A stretch of DNA of 64,000 nt, taken from contig JBEKHR010000009.1 in assembly GCA_050012175.1 (NCBI GenBank), positions 1 through 64,000 on the forward strand. Direction: 5' to 3'. Below the pieces are notes generated by a model that did no database searches, was not told the origin of the DNA, and saw only the letters and a program-made list of their open reading frames with translations. The translations under genes and the position numbers were made by a program. Position 1 is the first letter of the stretch, and each line of letters starts with the position of its first letter. This DNA is from CAVROP01 sp050012175 (GTDB lineage: Bacteria > Acidobacteriota > Terriglobia > UBA7540). Below are positions 57,351 to 64,000 of this stretch, piece by piece.

Positions 57351-57676
57351 GGTGTGCGCGACGTAGAAGTGGAGGTCAGGGCATTTTTCTTGATTTGTTG
57401 CACGCTTCTGAACGTACTGGTACGCAAGGGCAAAAAGGCCCGGAGGGCCGAAAGAACTTAGCCCAGGGCGCCAGCCCTGGGTCCACAAAGCCCTCTTCTT
57501 CGCGGGAGCCCCAGCGGGGCGAAAGAAGAGGTTTCGACGCGGGAACTCTCCCTGGTTCTGCCGCCCCTTGCGGGGCTTGACCCGCGCTGGGGCTAGGTTT
57601 CCCAGGGCTTGCGCCCTGGGCTAAGTTCTGTCGCCCGCTAGGCGGGCTCCCCGGACCACCCTGCTGCTACCGTGAG
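57351..57676 (-). repeat. ~325-bp interspersed repeat, copy B (inverted)
   Basis: The reverse complement of 35984-36305: GGTCAGGGCATTTTTCTTGA at its left, hairpins CCCAGGGCGCCAGCCCTGGG, CGGGAGCCCCAGCGGGGC and CCCAGGGCTTGCGCCCTGGG, and CGCCCGCTAGGCGGGC at its right. It occupies most of the 600-bp gap between the ion-channel gene and osmC. The rest of the gap has no gene. Confidence 0.75.
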
Positions 57677-57898
57677 CTTTCACAAATATGTCACGCACCA
57701 GCGGCAGGACTCCCACTCTTATGTCGCACACCCGGCTTTGAGTCACCATGAGTCAGCGGCGTGCGAGCGTGGTATACTGATTCCTTAGGGTTAGTGGGCA
57801 AGAGTATTCAGGGCGGGCCGTGGCGCTATGGCGTCTGGGGCCTAATTGACGAGCATCCCACACATTCTTTCTAAATTCTTCAAAAGGAGCACACCACT

Positions 57899-58324
57899 AT
57901 GGCTGTTCGAACTGCGGAAGCCGAATGGAAAGGGAATTTACGGGAAGGGCAGGGCACTGTGAAGCTGGGGAGCGGTGCCTATGAAGGTAACTATTCCTTC
58001 GCCTCGAGATTCGAAACCGGGAAAGGGACTAACCCCGAAGAGTTGATCGCCGCCGCGCATGCCGGATGCTTTTCCATGGCTCTGTCTGCCGGCTTGTCGA
58101 AGGCCGGCTTCACGCCCACACGGGTACATACTACGGCCAAGGTGCACCTCGAACCTGTCGAGGGCGGATTTGGCATCACCAAGATTGAATTGCATACCGA
58201 AGCCCAGATCCCGGGCATTGACCACGCGACCTTCCAGCAGCAGGCGGAAGGCGCCAAGAAAGGCTGCCCCGTATCCAAAGCCCTCGCCGCTACCCCGATC
58301 ACGCTGGAGGCGAAGCTGGTTTGA
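57899..58324 (+). CDS. osmC: OsmC-family peroxiredoxin
   Basis: A 141-residue protein with AAAAGGAGCACACCACT before the ATG. The fold is OsmC/Ohr, with the two redox cysteines Cys57 (AAAHAGCFSMALSAGL) and Cys123 (AKKGCPVSKALAATP). The pattern TNPEELIAAAHAGCFSMAL and KIELHTEAQIPGID favours OsmC over Ohr. It reduces organic hydroperoxides with a dithiol reductant in the cytoplasm. Confidence 0.92.
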   Translation: MAVRTAEAEWKGNLREGQGTVKLGSGAYEGNYSFASRFETGKGTNPEELIAAAHAGCFSMALSAGLSKAGFTPTRVHTTAKVHLEPVEGGFGITKIELHTEAQIPGIDHATFQQQAEGAKKGCPVSKALAATPITLEAKLV

Positions 58325-58374
58325 CGCTCCCCTGGGAAGAAACGTATTCGCACGTCATGGGGAGCGAAGTTGTC

Positions 58375-58612
58375 AGTCGTCCCGCCGCGGCGGGTCAGTG
58401 GTCAGTTGAAGAAGCGAGGCTAGGGGCTGGGGACTAGGGCAATTCTTTTGTCAATTCTGAATTGTGAATTGAAGAAGTGCAGCCGCCAGAGGCCCTGGGC
58501 GCGGCGCGCAAAGTAAGTTCTGCATCCCCAATTCACCATTCACGATTCACTATTCATAATTCTGCTCCTTACTCTTCTCCTGACTCCTGACTTCTGACTC
58601 CTGTCTTCCGAA
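58375..58612. repeat. Heptad arrays with composite AT/GC repeat, copy 2 (inverted)
   Basis: GCTAGGGGCTGGGGACTAGG words (58420-58439), the inverted composite unit 58440-58562 (AATTCTGAATTGTGAATTG, core CCTGGGCGCGGCGCGC, AATTCACCATTCACGATTC) and CTGACTCCTGACTTCTGACT heptads (58575-58606). The reverse complement matches 28911-29050 and 61505-61629. No gene is present. Confidence 0.7.
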
Positions 58613-58646
58613 TTGCGTGGGGATTCCCTGATGGAATAGAATTCCG

Positions 58647-59582
58647 GTGGGGGTTCGTGTGCACACGCACAGCCACGCGCGAAGACCGGACTGGATTGTT
58701 AAGACCGCCTTGGTCGTGACGGTGGCCCTGGTTGCGATCGAATTCATGACCGGTCATCTCGCGCACAGCCTGGCGCTCATCAGTGATGGCTGGCACAAGC
58801 TGACGGACCTTCCAACGCTCGTCCTCGCCTGGATTGCCCTCTACTTCGAACGCAAGCCTCCCGATGATCAGAGAACTTACGGCTACCAACGCGCGGGTGT
58901 GCTGGCTGCCTTTGTAAATGCCCTGCTGCTGGTGGCAGTTGCCGTGCTCATCTGCTACGAGGGTTACCAGCGAATTCTGAGGCCGCAGCCGATCGCCGCT
59001 CAAGCCATGTTGGTGGTGGGGATCGCAGCTTTTGTCATCAACGGAAGCATTTCACTCTTGTTGGCATCCGGCCGCAGCGACTTGAACCTGCGCGCGGTTT
59101 TCATTCACAATTTGGGCGACGCGCTCTCCAACCTCGCTCTCATCGCCGGAGCCTGGCTGATCCAAAGGACTGGCCAATGGCTGATCGACCCTCTGATCGC
59201 ATTCCTGGTTTCCGGCATGATCGTATGGACAGCTCTGGGGGTGATCACGGAATCGGCGAACATCTTGCTGGAAAGCCTGCCCAAGGGCATGAGTTTGGAA
59301 GCGGTGGCGAGGGCATTGCTGCAGGTCCCCGGCGTGCGCGAGGTCCACGATATTCATATCTGGAGCCTGGGAAGCCAGTTTCACGCCCTCTCCTGCCACG
59401 TCCACATCCTTGACATGCCCACTTCAGAGAGTGAAAGAATTGGCCAGCGAATTCGCGACGTTCTAGCCAGCGAGTTCGGCATCACGCATTCCACCGTCCA
59501 ATTCGAACACACCCACCCCCCCGGCGACTTTCATCGGTATATGCCGGAACCCGCCCCGAACACGGAGGGCGGACAGAAATAG
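58647..59582 (+). CDS. Cation diffusion facilitator (zinc/divalent metal efflux)
   Basis: A 311-residue protein; GTG at 58647 fits best with the family N-terminus (VHTHSHARRPDW, a His-rich start). Six membrane helices carry the CDF metal site: SDGWHKLTD (Asp47, His50, Asp54) in TM2 and HNLGDALSN (His154, Asp158) in TM5. The cytoplasmic domain ends with VHDIHIWSLGSQFHALSCHV, typical of CzcD-like exporters. It moves Zn2+ or similar ions out of the cytoplasm in exchange for protons. Confidence 0.9.
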   Translation: MGVRVHTHSHARRPDWIVKTALVVTVALVAIEFMTGHLAHSLALISDGWHKLTDLPTLVLAWIALYFERKPPDDQRTYGYQRAGVLAAFVNALLLVAVAVLICYEGYQRILRPQPIAAQAMLVVGIAAFVINGSISLLLASGRSDLNLRAVFIHNLGDALSNLALIAGAWLIQRTGQWLIDPLIAFLVSGMIVWTALGVITESANILLESLPKGMSLEAVARALLQVPGVREVHDIHIWSLGSQFHALSCHVHILDMPTSESERIGQRIRDVLASEFGITHSTVQFEHTHPPGDFHRYMPEPAPNTEGGQK

Positions 59583-59638
59583 GTAGGTAGTAGGTGGTAT
59601 GTAGAGTACGCGCCCCACCTACCATCTACCACCTACCG
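59581..59638. repeat. GTAGGTG heptad array at the serS stop
   Basis: GGTAGGTAGTAGGTGGTATG and the inverted CCACCTACCATCTACCACCT words flank a short spacer. The serS stop codon TAG (59633-59635) is made by the first word of the array. Confidence 0.6.
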
Positions 59639-60910
59639 CGCGGTGATCCTCTCGAGGCCGTCAAGGTAGGGCCGCAGTGCCTCAGGAACGATGACCGAGC
59701 CGTCGGCCTGTTGGTAGTTTTCGATGATCGCAACCCAGGTCCGTCCCACGGCCAGCCCGCTGCCATTGAGAGTGTGAAGGAATTCCGTCTTGCCCGCCTT
59801 GCCACGGCGGAACCGGAGGTTCGCCCGGCGAGCCTGGAATGCCTCGAAGTTCGAGCAGGAAGATATCTCCTTGTATTCGCGGGCAGCGGGAAGCCAGACT
59901 TCCAGGTCATAGGTCTTCGCGGAGCTGAAGCCCAGGTCACCCGTACACAAGGCCACCACGCGATAAGGGAGCCCAAGGCGCTGGAGGATGACTTCGGCAT
60001 TGTGGGTGAGAGAATCGAGCTCATCGTAAGAGCTTTCAGGAAGCGCGAACTTTACCAGCTCGACCTTCTGGAACTGGTGCTGGCGGATGATTCCACGCGT
60101 GTCTTTGCCGTAGGAGCCCGCTTCACTCCGGAAACAGGCGGTCCATGCGCAATGCTTCACCGGCAGCTTTTCGGCTTCCAGCACCTCTCCCGCGTACAGA
60201 TTAGTGACGGGGACTTCCGCGGTGGGGATCAGCCAGTAATCAGTCCCTTCGAGCTTGAAAAGGTCTTCCTTGAACTTCGGCAACTGGCCGGTGCCGAAAA
60301 GGCTTGCGGAGTTCACGACAAAAGGAGGAAGAATTTCGGTATAGCCGTGCTCCTTTGTATGCAGATCGAGCATGAAGTTTGCCAGAGCTCGCTCCAGCTT
60401 TGCCCCCAAGCCGCTGTAAACCGCGAAGCGGGCCCCGGCTATTTTCCTGGCGCGCTCGAAATCCAGGATACCTAGGGCAGGGCCTAGGTCCCAATGCGCT
60501 TTGGGTTCAAAGTCGAACTGGCGCGGCTGGCCCCAACGCCGAACCTCCTGGTTGTCCTCTGGGCACCGGCCGACGGGAACGCTCGTATGAGGCACATTCG
60601 GAATGTTGCGCAGGAGCTCCTGCAATTGTCCATCGTATTCCTTGGCTTTCTCATCGAGCGCCTGGATCTCCGCGCCCACCTGCTTCATCTCGGAGATCAG
60701 GACAGAGGCATCCTGCTTCGCCATTTTCAAAGCGGCGATTTGTTCGGAAACCTTATTGCGGCGCGCCTTGCGCGTTTCTGCCTCCACCAGGAATTTGCGT
60801 CTTTCGCGGTCAATGGCTTCAAAGCTTCCGAGCGGGTCCCCTAGCCCGCGCTCGCCCATTTTCTGCTTCACAAACTCCAGATTGTCGCGCACAAAACTCA
60901 GATCGAGCAT
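59633..60910 (-). CDS. serS: Seryl-tRNA synthetase
   Basis: A 425-residue protein, the normal length. An N-terminal coiled coil (about 1-110, FVRDNLEFVKQKMGERGL) precedes the class II core: motif 1 region VNSASLFGTGQLPKF, TAEVPVTNLYAGEV, motif 2 FRSEAGSYGKDTRGIIRQHQF, and motif 3 LNGSGLAVGRTWVAIIENYQ. It charges tRNA-Ser, and probably selenocysteine tRNA if present. The protein ends ERITAR with its stop inside a heptad repeat, so the extreme C-terminus may have been trimmed by repeat insertion. Confidence 0.97.
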   Translation of the reverse strand: MLDLSFVRDNLEFVKQKMGERGLGDPLGSFEAIDRERRKFLVEAETRKARRNKVSEQIAALKMAKQDASVLISEMKQVGAEIQALDEKAKEYDGQLQELLRNIPNVPHTSVPVGRCPEDNQEVRRWGQPRQFDFEPKAHWDLGPALGILDFERARKIAGARFAVYSGLGAKLERALANFMLDLHTKEHGYTEILPPFVVNSASLFGTGQLPKFKEDLFKLEGTDYWLIPTAEVPVTNLYAGEVLEAEKLPVKHCAWTACFRSEAGSYGKDTRGIIRQHQFQKVELVKFALPESSYDELDSLTHNAEVILQRLGLPYRVVALCTGDLGFSSAKTYDLEVWLPAAREYKEISSCSNFEAFQARRANLRFRRGKAGKTEFLHTLNGSGLAVGRTWVAIIENYQQADGSVIVPEALRPYLDGLERITAR

Positions 60911-61074
60911 GTCGACTCCTCATTCCTTTCAGCAACCTCCTGGAAGCTGAACCGTCAATTTAAACCAGGCGTGTGAGCGTGTCAAACTTGAAGCGATGCG
61001 CGGCCCCACCGCCTGCTTCTTTTTGACAATCCTATAGCGCAGGGGTAGGGTTGTTTCAGACAGAGGAGGTTCGG

Positions 61075-61473
61075 ATGCGCGTTCTAGTAATGGGTCTTGT
61101 GGTCATGGCATGGGCAGGCTTCGCCGCCTGCAACCGGTTGAGCGGGGTTCATTCCAAAGCGGCGGTTCAGGAGGCGATCGAGGAACACCTGAAGCAGCAG
61201 CCGAACGTCGTTTTCCAGAACATGACCGTGGAGGTTGGCGACGTTGCGTTCAGCGGGGACACTGCCGAGGCCCCAGTGAAGTTCCGCAGCAAGCAAGCGC
61301 CCAACATGGCGGTTGGCGTACAGTACAAGCTGCGCAGATCGGGCAATGGATGGAAGGTGGAATCCACTTCGACCGCCAGCATGCTCGGAACAACTCCGCA
61401 TGGGGACACCGCAGGTCCCACGCCATCCCCGTCCACAAACCCCACTGACATGGGTCCCCAGCCGAGCCACTGA
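61075..61473 (+). CDS. Small lipoprotein of unknown function
   Basis: A 132-residue protein; ATG at 61075 with AGAGGAGGTTCGG upstream. A lipoprotein signal ends GFAAC at Cys19 (LVVMAWAGFAAC), so the mature protein should be lipid-anchored. The mature part has one alpha/beta module (AVQEAIEEHLKQQPNVVFQN, VEVGDVAFSGDTAEAPVKFR, VGVQYKLRRSGNGWKVEST) and a Pro/Thr/Ser-rich tail. The module looks like a compact periplasmic domain, but I do not recognise a named family. Confidence 0.75.
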   Translation: MRVLVMGLVVMAWAGFAACNRLSGVHSKAAVQEAIEEHLKQQPNVVFQNMTVEVGDVAFSGDTAEAPVKFRSKQAPNMAVGVQYKLRRSGNGWKVESTSTASMLGTTPHGDTAGPTPSPSTNPTDMGPQPSH

Positions 61474-61477
61474 GGAG

Positions 61478-61632
61478 CAGGAGTCAGGAGAGGAGTAAGG
61501 AGAAGAATTATGAATAGTGAATGGTGAATGGTGAATTGGGGATGCAAAACTTGCTTTGCGCGCCGCGCCCAGGGCCTCTGACCGCTGCACTTCTTCAATT
61601 CACAATTCAGAATTCACGATTCAGAATTGCCC
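61478..61632. repeat. Heptad arrays with composite AT/GC repeat, copy 3
   Basis: AGGAGTCAGGAGAGGAGTAA words, then the composite unit 61505-61629: GTGAATGGTGAATGGTGAAT, a GC-rich core CGCCGCGCCCAGGGCC and AATTCACAATTCAGAATTCA. The stop codon of the P1 peptidase gene (61621-61623) lies inside the last word. Confidence 0.7.
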
Positions 61633-62610
61633 CCAGCCCCTCAATTCCCGGCATGACGGAACTCCGCCCAGCCCTTGCGCGGCTTCTACTGCCCTGACAA
61701 TAGCTTCCGCGGTCGCCTCCGCCGCCGCCGTCCCGAGGCTGTTCAAGTCAGCCCGCTTTCTGCCCAGCGAAAGAGCAAAGACCAGATCGCCGTCCAATTG
61801 GGTGTGAACGGGGTGAATGGCGCGTGCCAGTCCATCGTGAGCCATCTGCGCAACCTTGGTCGTCTGGACTTTGTCCAGCTCGGCATTGGTCATGACGACG
61901 ACCAGCGTCGTGTGGGTAGCTCCAAAGCCTTTGGGCACTCCCCCCTTGAACATGCTTTCCACAGTGACCGCGAATTCAGGTGATTCAGGAGACACTCGCG
62001 CTCCGGCAATCACTCGACCCGTCCTGGGATCGACTACATCGCCAAAGGCATTCACCACCGCAAGCGCCTGCACGCGGACCCCGCCCGGCAACCCGCGACT
62101 CCCGAACCCCAAGCCACCCTTGGTGGCCTGACCAATCCCATAGAGTTTTCCAACCGTCGCCCCAGTCCCCGCCCCCACCGACCCTTCAACAACTTTCTCG
62201 GTTGCACTCCGGCAGGCTCGAAGTGCCATCCTCCGGTTTGGTCGAGCCTTTGACGAGCCCAAGTGGAGGTCGAAGATGACCGCCCCGGGAACGATGGGCA
62301 CCCGGACTTTCCCGGCAGGGAATCCGACGCCGCGTGACTCCAAATACTCCATAACCCCTGCTGCAGCGTCCAGGCCGAAGGCGCTCCCTCCGCTCAAGAA
62401 GATCGCGTGCACGCGCTCCACCACATGACCGGGAAGGCAGGGAGCCAAATCGCGCGTTCCCGCAGCGGAGCCCCGCACATCCACTCCGCAGACCGCGCCC
62501 CCTTCGCAGAGGACAACTGTGCATCCTGTCAGCCCTTTGAAGTCACTGGCGTGACCGACGCGGACGCCTGGAATCGTCTTGTTTGTTTCCGTTTCCTTGA
62601 ATCTGACCAT
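61621..62610 (-). CDS. P1-family peptidase (DmpA / L-aminopeptidase D-esterase-like)
   Basis: A 329-residue protein. N-terminal signature IPGVRVGHASDFKGLTGCTV; central SGGSAFGLDAAAGVMEYL; GTGATVGKLYGIGQATKGGLG; and the autoprocessing/nucleophile region GFGATHTTLVVVMTN, in which the residue after GATH (Thr) would start the beta subunit. P1 peptidases are Ntn-hydrolases that cleave N-terminal D- or L-amino acids or beta-peptides. The nucleophile in DmpA is Ser; Thr here is an accepted variant. The stop codon is supplied by a repeat array. Confidence 0.88.
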   Translation of the reverse strand: MVRFKETETNKTIPGVRVGHASDFKGLTGCTVVLCEGGAVCGVDVRGSAAGTRDLAPCLPGHVVERVHAIFLSGGSAFGLDAAAGVMEYLESRGVGFPAGKVRVPIVPGAVIFDLHLGSSKARPNRRMALRACRSATEKVVEGSVGAGTGATVGKLYGIGQATKGGLGFGSRGLPGGVRVQALAVVNAFGDVVDPRTGRVIAGARVSPESPEFAVTVESMFKGGVPKGFGATHTTLVVVMTNAELDKVQTTKVAQMAHDGLARAIHPVHTQLDGDLVFALSLGRKRADLNSLGTAAAEATAEAIVRAVEAAQGLGGVPSCRELRGWGQF

Positions 62611-63064
62611 CCTGACATTCTATATTTCGCCGGCTACTCTTCCAGAGAAAAAGAGAATGGCCCCCTTCGGCATCTGCTTACCTCCTGAGGGAGTGAGGGC
62701 ATGGATTATTCGGCCTGCGACCCTGAGTCGCGGCTCCAGTCAACCCCTTGGGTCACTTGTTCTCTCTTGCCTCTTTCCTTGCACCGGCTGGTTCTCCGAG
62801 CTAGGCGGCAAGGCTATGCCATTCGGCGGGGCCACTATATGCCAAGCCCCGAACGAATTCAATAGCGGGTATCGCGCAAACTAAAATGCAACCGGTTTGA
62901 ACTGCGTGACAGGTTGGGCTGCGGCCCGGCCAGCCGTTGCGTCACTCTCATGTTCCGAAATGGCAGCGTGCGCATGCGAACCATGTCCAGGAAGGGCTGG
63001 TAATTGGATGCGATTGTCACGATAATCTTCTTGTTCCACACGTAGTTTCCATTGGAGACACGCA
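62611..63064. other. Gene-free region with a possible coding remnant
   Basis: About 450 bp between the divergent P1 peptidase and ICMT-like genes. A minus-strand stretch (about 62895-63040) can be read as KKIIVTIASNYQPFLDMVRM, which looks protein-like but changes frame before any good end, so it may be the tail of a decayed gene. I could not name the family. No clear repeat or terminator was seen. Confidence 0.3.
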
Positions 63065-63556
63065 ATGAAGACTCTCTTTCTCGCACTCAGATCTGTCATC
63101 TACATGAGCGGTTTTTTGCTTTTTTTTGGCTGGATTGCCCTGCTGGTGCGAACCTTTGACCAGAGTTTTGGAGTCTCCTTACCTGCTGCGACCGAAATAC
63201 CCGGCGCTATCTTGCTGGTGATCGGAGCAACTCTTGGGCTCGCGTGCGCGGGTGTTTTCATTTCCCGAGGACGAGGAACACCCGCTATTTTTGATGCTCC
63301 GCGAGCCTTCGTCGCCATCGGCCCCTACAAGTACGTTCGCAACCCAATGTATATCGGGGGGCTGGTGCTCCTCATCGGCTTCGGTCTCTATGAGCGTTCG
63401 ATTTCGATTCTGTTCCTTGCTTTGCTGCTGTTTCCTCTTGTTCATCTGTTCGTCCTCTTTTACGAAGAACCTACCCTGACACGGAAATTTGGGAGTTCCT
63501 ACCAGGAGTACCGCAGAGCTGTGCGCAGGTGGATTCCGCGGCTGACGCGCTCGTGA
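63065..63556 (+). CDS. Isoprenylcysteine carboxyl methyltransferase family protein
   Basis: A 163-residue integral membrane protein with four hydrophobic segments (about 5-30, 45-67, 95-110 and 115-135). The family motifs RGRGTPAIFDAPRAFVAIGP, YKYVRNPMYIGGL and YEEPTLTRKFGSSYQEYRR with RWIPR at the end define the ICMT/PEMT-like group. Bacterial members methylate unknown small or lipid substrates using SAM at the membrane. It lies 10 bp upstream of the aldolase gene on the same strand. Confidence 0.87.
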   Translation: MKTLFLALRSVIYMSGFLLFFGWIALLVRTFDQSFGVSLPAATEIPGAILLVIGATLGLACAGVFISRGRGTPAIFDAPRAFVAIGPYKYVRNPMYIGGLVLLIGFGLYERSISILFLALLLFPLVHLFVLFYEEPTLTRKFGSSYQEYRRAVRRWIPRLTRS

Positions 63557-63566
63557 TGCTGTCGCC

Positions 63567-64000
63567 ATGAAACTACTTTCTACCAACGCCTGCATGTGGA
63601 ACGCCCGACGAGCAGGGACAGCCATCCCTGCATTCAACATCCCGTTTCTGCCCATGATGGAAGCGGTTGTCGAGGCACTGCATGCTACCGATTGTTTCGG
63701 TCTGATAGCCGTGGCACGGCCAGAGTGGATGAAGTTCGGAGCTCGAAGTGTTCGAGCCATCTATCAGGAGTACCAGCGGGTAAAGGACGAACGATTTACA
63801 CGCTTGCACTTGGATCATGTCCCCGTAATCGATGAGGACAATCTGAGCGTGGACTACGAGGCGGTAATCCAGGAAGCCGTCCAACTCGGGTATCAGTCGG
63901 TGATGGTGGACGGCTCGCGTCTCCCTTTGGATGAGAATATCCAAGCGACGAAGAAGATCGCTCGCCTCGCGCACGCCGCAGGAATTGCGCTGGAAGGCGA
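63567..64000 (+). CDS. Class II aldolase (fructose-bisphosphate / tagatose-bisphosphate type), partial
   Basis: ATG at 63567; the frame is open to the window end, giving 144 residues of a ~280-residue family. Recognisable motifs: AIPAFNIPFLPMMEAVVEAL at the start, RLHLDHVPVID with the first metal His, and MVDGSRLPLDENIQATKKIA followed by the start of the EG(E) motif. The canonical second position in DGS(H/K) is altered to DGSRL, which suggests a substrate other than fructose bisphosphate. The C-terminal half is missing. Confidence 0.85.
   Translation, partial: MKLLSTNACMWNARRAGTAIPAFNIPFLPMMEAVVEALHATDCFGLIAVARPEWMKFGARSVRAIYQEYQRVKDERFTRLHLDHVPVIDEDNLSVDYEAVIQEAVQLGYQSVMVDGSRLPLDENIQATKKIARLAHAAGIALEG

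Overview
The window reads as a GC-rich Gram-negative chromosome, most likely an Acidobacteriota genome or metagenome-assembled contig. The pointers are lipid A genes (lpxD and an LpxL-like acyltransferase), a VWFA-related protein of the type common in Acidobacteria, PadR-plus-membrane-protein and cyclase/TPR genes, many small intergenic palindromes, and no rRNA or tRNA. This taxonomic placement is inferred from gene style, not from a marker gene.

Layout. 1-6.6 kb: an IS21-like end running into a membrane-protein gene, a PadR regulator with a frameshifted membrane protein, two paralogous outer-membrane barrels and two alpha/beta hydrolases. 6.9-24.7 kb: about 20 genes, all on the minus strand, forming one hydrogenase / heterodisulfide-reductase locus. 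In transcription order these are a Cys-rich MarR regulator, hdrC, hdrB, the N-terminal half of hdrA, a block of regulators (two DRTGG proteins, two HATPase proteins, a PHP protein and a degenerate [FeFe]-hydrogenase-like protein), nuoE, a 2Fe-2S ferredoxin, nuoF, a NuoG-type iron-sulfur domain fused to the C-terminal half of hdrA, mvhD, mvhG, mvhA, a maturation protease, a cyclic-nucleotide-binding protein and a malic enzyme. 25-33 kb: lipid A genes, a GNAT protein, nrdR, a flippase-like protein, a CapA-like protein and a second GNAT. 33-36 kb: a two-subunit Tat-exported molybdenum hydroxylase. 36.5-40.2 kb: an accessory island (unknown protein, ParB-like protein, Ser/Thr kinase, HNH-like nuclease). 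41.8-64 kb: mostly metabolic and housekeeping genes (cupin, kbl, MFS, cyclase-family hydrolase, VWA, old yellow enzyme, beta-hydroxyacid dehydrogenase, rpiB, quinone oxidoreductase, nucleotide cyclase with TPRs, ion-channel protein, osmC, CDF transporter, serS, P1 peptidase, ICMT-like protein, and a class II aldolase cut by the window end).

How it works together. The central locus encodes every module needed to join H2 (MvhAG), MvhD, a flavin HdrA, thiol/disulfide chemistry at HdrB, and NAD(H) through NuoE/NuoF. This suggests a soluble electron-bifurcating or confurcating complex. Its HdrA is encoded in two pieces about 6.6 kb apart, and the C-terminal piece is fused to a NuoG-like electron-input domain. 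This is the most interesting system in the window.

The intergenic DNA is unusually rich in repeats: a 235-bp MITE-like element in two copies with direct flanking repeats, a ~325-bp repeat in inverted copies 21 kb apart, perfect palindromes starting GTAGSG, TGTCATTCTGAG palindromes, and many heptanucleotide arrays. Several of these touch coding sequence.
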